Assembly (NCBI GenBank): GCA_021776235.1
Contig: JAJFGG010000135.1
Coordinates: forward strand, 1 to 36,556
Source of the DNA: Alphaproteobacteria bacterium
GTDB lineage: Bacteria > Pseudomonadota > Alphaproteobacteria > GCA-2731375
Reading direction: 5' to 3'
Length of the DNA: 36,556 nucleotides
Shown here: positions 33,635 through 36,556 of the stretch, piece after piece
Numbering within the stretch: the stretch's first letter is position 1
Layout: every line of letters begins with the position of its first letter
Notes under the pieces: generated by a model
What the model saw: only the letters and a program-made list of their open reading frames with translations
The model's database searches: none
What the model was told of the DNA's origin: nothing
Made by a program: the position numbers and the translations under genes

Positions 33635-34951
33635 ATGACCATTGAAAGCAAAAATCCGGAAACTCTGGCCCTGCATGCGGGCTTTCGCCAGGATCCAGCC
33701 ACCGGCGCCGTCGCCGTGCCGATCTACCAGACCACCTCGTATCAGTTCGACAGCCCGGAACATGCGGCCAATCTTTTTGCCCTGAAAGAGCTGGGCAATA
33801 TTTACACCCGCATCATGAACCCGACCACGGACGTGCTGGAGCAGCGTATTGCGGCATTGGAAGGCGGGGTGGCCGCGTTGGCCGTTGCCTCGGGACAGGC
33901 GGCCTCTGCCCTGGCCATCCAGAACGTCGCCCAGGTGGGCGACAACGTGGTCAGTTCCACCGACCTTTACGGCGGCACCTGGAACCTGTTTGCCAATACC
34001 CTGAAGCAACAGGGCATCGAAGTGCGGTTTGTCGATCCGGCGGATCCGGAGAATTTTCGCCGGGCAACGGACGAAAAGACCCGCGCCTATTACGCCGAAA
34101 CCCTGCCGAACCCGAAACTGACGGTTTTCCCGATCCAGGAGGTCGCCGATATTGGCCGCGAGTTCGGCATCCCCCTGATCATGGACAACACGGCGGCGCC
34201 GATCCTGTGCCGGCCGTTTGATCACGGCGCGGCGGTGATCGTCTATTCCACCACCAAGTACATCGGCGGCCACGGCACCTCCATCGGCGGCCTGATCGTT
34301 GACGGTGGCAATTTCGATTGGGAAGGGCATCCGCAACGCCAGCCTCTGTTAAACCAGCCCGATCCCAGCTATCACGGCGCGGTCTGGACCCAAGCCGTCA
34401 AACCCCTGGGGCCCATCGCCTATATTCTGAAGGCGCGGGTTACCTTGTTGCGCGACCTTGGCCCTGCCTTCAGCCCCTTCAATGCCTTTCAGACCATCCA
34501 GGGTCTGGAAACCCTGCCTCTGCGCATTCGCGAACATTGCCGCAATGCCGACGCGGTAACCGAATACCTGAACCGTCACGATCAGGTCGCGCGCGTGATC
34601 CATCCCAGCCTGCAAGGCGGGGCGGACCGGGTCCGGGCCGATACCTATTTGCAGGGCGGTTACGGCGGCCTGGTTGGTCTGGAACTGAAGGGCGGCCTGG
34701 AGGCCGGGCGGCATTTCATAGAGGCCCTGGAGCTGTTTTATCACGTGGCCAATATTGGCGATGCGCGCAGCCTGGCGATCCACCCGGCGACAACCACCCA
34801 TTCGCAATTGACCCTGGAAGAGCAATTGGCGAGCGGGGTCAGCGAAGGCTATGTGCGCCTATCGGTGGGGATTGAGCATATCGACGATATTATCGCCGAC
34901 CTGGCCCAGGCCCTGGACCGAGCCGCGGCCGCGGTGAAGGCGGCGGCCTGA
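33635..34951 (+). CDS. metY: O-acetylhomoserine sulfhydrylase (aminocarboxypropyltransferase)
   Basis: A 438-residue PLP enzyme of the Cys/Met metabolism family, which makes homocysteine (or methionine) directly from O-acetylhomoserine and sulfide. Motifs: PIYQTTSYQF (29-38), YTRIMNPT (57-64), ALAVASGQAA, and MDNTAAP before the PLP-binding Lys208 in STTKYIGGHGTSIGG. The long insert after the lysine (GNFDWEG...) is typical of the sulfhydrylase branch rather than cystathionine gamma-synthase. Among three clustered ATGs, 33635 is chosen because GGAG lies 6 bases upstream. The leader contains a SAM-II riboswitch and terminator, so expression should fall when SAM is high. Confidence 0.94.
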   Translation: MTIESKNPETLALHAGFRQDPATGAVAVPIYQTTSYQFDSPEHAANLFALKELGNIYTRIMNPTTDVLEQRIAALEGGVAALAVASGQAASALAIQNVAQVGDNVVSSTDLYGGTWNLFANTLKQQGIEVRFVDPADPENFRRATDEKTRAYYAETLPNPKLTVFPIQEVADIGREFGIPLIMDNTAAPILCRPFDHGAAVIVYSTTKYIGGHGTSIGGLIVDGGNFDWEGHPQRQPLLNQPDPSYHGAVWTQAVKPLGPIAYILKARVTLLRDLGPAFSPFNAFQTIQGLETLPLRIREHCRNADAVTEYLNRHDQVARVIHPSLQGGADRVRADTYLQGGYGGLVGLELKGGLEAGRHFIEALELFYHVANIGDARSLAIHPATTTHSQLTLEEQLASGVSEGYVRLSVGIEHIDDIIADLAQALDRAAAAVKAAA

Positions 34952-34990
34952 TCCTTCGCTCAGGGTATCGGTAACGCGCTATCTGAGAAG

Positions 34991-35024
34991 CGGCGGTGTC
35001 CCGCGTGCAAACGGGGCACCGCCG
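34991..35024. terminator. Bidirectional terminator between metY and the MFS gene
   Basis: CGGCGGTGTCCC and GGGGCACCGCCG form a 12-bp stem with one wobble pair and a 10-base loop, 40 bp after the metY stop and just before the end of the convergent MFS gene. The T-rich tail on the plus strand (ATTTCTATT) is imperfect. Confidence 0.65.
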
Positions 35025-35028
35025 ATTT

Positions 35029-36294
35029 CTATTCAGTACGTGGTGGATGTGCCGATAATTGCGCCGGCGTGCGCAGGAATAGCGCGGCGACGGCACAGCC
35101 GGCCGGATAAACCGCCAGCCACAGCAAGGTATCTTGATAGCTGCCCGTCAGATCGAAGGCGATGCCCAGGGGCAGGGGACCGATGGAGGCGCCGATGACG
35201 CCGATCATCTGACCGGTGCCCTGAATGGCGCCCAAATGCTTGCGGCCAAAATAGCGCGGCCACATATAGCCGAAAAAGGTCATGGTACAGCCGTTATTCA
35301 GGCCGAAGGCGACGGCATAAATCATTGCCGTGGTCAGATCGTGAACCATCGCCGCGCTGACCAGAGAGGCGACCATGACCACCAGGCCAAAGGCAAATAC
35401 CCGGCGCGTGGGAAAACGGTCCAGGCTGCGTCCGACCAGGGGAATGGCAATGACCATGACCAGGGCCGAAATGGGAAAAATGCGCGCCGCGGCAGCTTCG
35501 CTCAAACCCTGGGTGGTCAGGATCGAAACCTGGAAAAAGTGCAAGGACGTCACCAGCATGGACAAGCCGAACAGGCCGGCGCAAAGGATCCAGAATGTTC
35601 TGGTTGCCAGGGCCTCGCGCAAGGTCAGACCCTGTACCGTGTCGGGGCCGTGGACGGCGGTGGTTCCTGCATGACCGTCGGGTTTCAGGCCCAGGTTTTC
35701 CGGCCGGTCATGGACCAGGAACAATACCGGAGGCAGCAATAACAGCCAGGTGCTGGCGCCAAGCCAGAACCACGCCTGGCGCCAACCGACCGTATCAATC
35801 AGCCACTGTGACAAGGGCGGATGTACGGCCATGGAGGCCGAAAAGCCCAAGGCCATGAGGCTAAGGGCAAAGCCGCGGCGCCGGTCGAACCAGTGGGAAA
35901 TCAGGTTGGAACAGTTCAGCATCAGGCTGCCCTGGCCCAAAAAGCGCAAGGCGGCAAAGCCGACCGCAAGCCATAGAAAGCCGGCGGCGGCGCCAAACGC
36001 CAGACAGGCCACACCCAGCAACAGGGTGACCACCACCAGCATACGGCGCGGCCCCAGGCGGTCCACCAGCCGGCCCATCCAGGGCAGGCCAAAGGCCGCG
36101 ACCAGGGTCGCGAAGGCATAGGCGGAAGACACGGATGTCGCGGATAGGCCCAGATCGGCCTGAATATGCACCAGGAAGACGCTGAAGGTATGGGATTGTC
36201 CGGCGCCGCTGACAAAGATGCCAAGGGCCGCCGTGGCCAAAATGACCCAGCCATAAAAAACGCGGCGGTTGATACGCAATGCCAGTGATTTCAT
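35029..36294 (-). CDS. MFS transporter, monocarboxylate/OFA-like
   Basis: A 421-residue twelve-helix carrier. The first helix FYGWVILATAALGIFVSG and following QSHTFSVFLVHIQADLG are typical of the oxalate/formate antiporter-monocarboxylate group. GRLVDRLGPRRML is the MFS loop motif. VHDRPENLGLKPDG marks the central loop end, also characteristic of the group, and NNGCTMTFFGYMWPRYFGRKHLG lies in the second half. Substrates in this group are small organic acids; which one is used here is unknown. The gene is convergent with metY and separated from it by a hairpin. Its upstream region has a tandem 10-bp repeat. Confidence 0.88.
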   Translation of the reverse strand: MKSLALRINRRVFYGWVILATAALGIFVSGAGQSHTFSVFLVHIQADLGLSATSVSSAYAFATLVAAFGLPWMGRLVDRLGPRRMLVVVTLLLGVACLAFGAAAGFLWLAVGFAALRFLGQGSLMLNCSNLISHWFDRRRGFALSLMALGFSASMAVHPPLSQWLIDTVGWRQAWFWLGASTWLLLLPPVLFLVHDRPENLGLKPDGHAGTTAVHGPDTVQGLTLREALATRTFWILCAGLFGLSMLVTSLHFFQVSILTTQGLSEAAAARIFPISALVMVIAIPLVGRSLDRFPTRRVFAFGLVVMVASLVSAAMVHDLTTAMIYAVAFGLNNGCTMTFFGYMWPRYFGRKHLGAIQGTGQMIGVIGASIGPLPLGIAFDLTGSYQDTLLWLAVYPAGCAVAALFLRTPAQLSAHPPRTE

Positions 36295-36390
36295 TACACA
36301 AAAATTTGCCCAGAGCGATGCGTTCAGCCTGACAGGCCCGGCGCGAATGATGCCAAAGCCGATTATAGCAGTTTCCGGGCCGCGTCGACT

Positions 36391-36411
36391 GTATTGTCAG
36401 GGTATTGTCAG
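36391..36411. repeat. Tandem 10-bp direct repeat upstream of the MFS gene
   Basis: GTATTGTCAG occurs twice (36391-36400 and 36402-36411) with one base between. It lies about 100 bp upstream of the MFS start and just before the putative insertion-sequence end. It may be a regulator site or a local duplication. Confidence 0.5.
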
Positions 36412-36522
36412 TGAAACTAGTGGTCCGCACCATCTAATTTGCGCATTAGTCTTTCGTGAGTTGCGCGACCTCGCCAGGGATGATTCGATGGCCATCGATT
36501 CGCAACTTCGCCGAGGTGCATA

Positions 36523-36556
36523 ATGTCACGGAAGAAATATATCGTCGAGCTTTCGA
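36523..36556 (+). CDS. IS630-type transposase, first 11 codons only (tentative)
   Basis: ATG at 36523 with GAGGTG 6-7 bases upstream opens a frame reading MSRKKYIVELS to the right edge. This start is very like the N-terminus of IS630-family transposases (…YIVxLTxEER…). The 100 bp before it contain no other gene, and the insertion-sequence end would lie near 36415-36425 (CTAGTGGTCC), but no second end is visible to confirm. With only 11 residues the call is tentative. Confidence 0.45.
   Translation, partial: MSRKKYIVELS

Overview
The window looks like a chromosomal segment of a high-GC alphaproteobacterium, probably of Rhodospirillales type. The evidence is a very large (1612 aa) NAD-dependent glutamate dehydrogenase, an sdhCDAB operon with alphaproteobacterial-type subunits, and a SAM-II class riboswitch (a class known mainly from alphaproteobacteria) in front of an O-acetylhomoserine sulfhydrylase gene. 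Nearly all of it is protein coding. No rRNA, tRNA or CRISPR array was seen.

Layout. 1-2.3 kb: the 5' part of a Bcr/CflA-type efflux gene, an epoxide hydrolase and two small membrane-anchored orphans, all on the minus strand. 2.4-7.3 kb: def and fmt (N-formylmethionine metabolism), then a radical SAM/SPASM-sulfotransferase fusion and a methyltransferase-like partner. 7.6-13.9 kb: the giant glutamate dehydrogenase and a UMF1/Atg22-like MFS protein. 14-20.1 kb: purH and a surface-polysaccharide set, made of a WbpM/CapD-like dehydratase and a WecA/WbpL-like initiating transferase on the minus strand, with a TviB/WbpA-like UDP-sugar dehydrogenase divergent from them. 20.2-26.3 kb: accessory metabolism, with an acyl-CoA dehydrogenase, an enolase-superfamily enzyme, an alpha-beta-barrel protein, an SHOCT-like lipoprotein and a SAF-domain oxidoreductase. 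26.4-29.9 kb: sdhCDAB. 29.9-30.4 kb: a toxin-antitoxin remnant with an intact antitoxin and a broken ParE-like toxin. 30.4-33.3 kb: a PaiB-like flavoprotein convergent with an operon of nudix hydrolase, CitE-like lyase and SDR. 33.4-36.3 kb: riboswitch-controlled metY and an MFS carrier. The right edge enters what looks like an IS630-type insertion sequence.

Main points of interest: (1) the radical SAM-sulfotransferase fusion with a duplicated C-terminal YPVIYFLQR module and its methyltransferase-like neighbour, a candidate undescribed modification system; (2) a composite double-palindrome of about 100 bp present twice (2966-3070 and 13881-13981), whose outer ends supply the TAG stop codons of def and purH; (3) a SAM-II riboswitch followed by a strong terminator upstream of metY; (4) the decayed ParE toxin beside an intact antitoxin; (5) an enolase-superfamily enzyme in which every mandelate-racemase catalytic position is kept except the second Lys, which is Arg.
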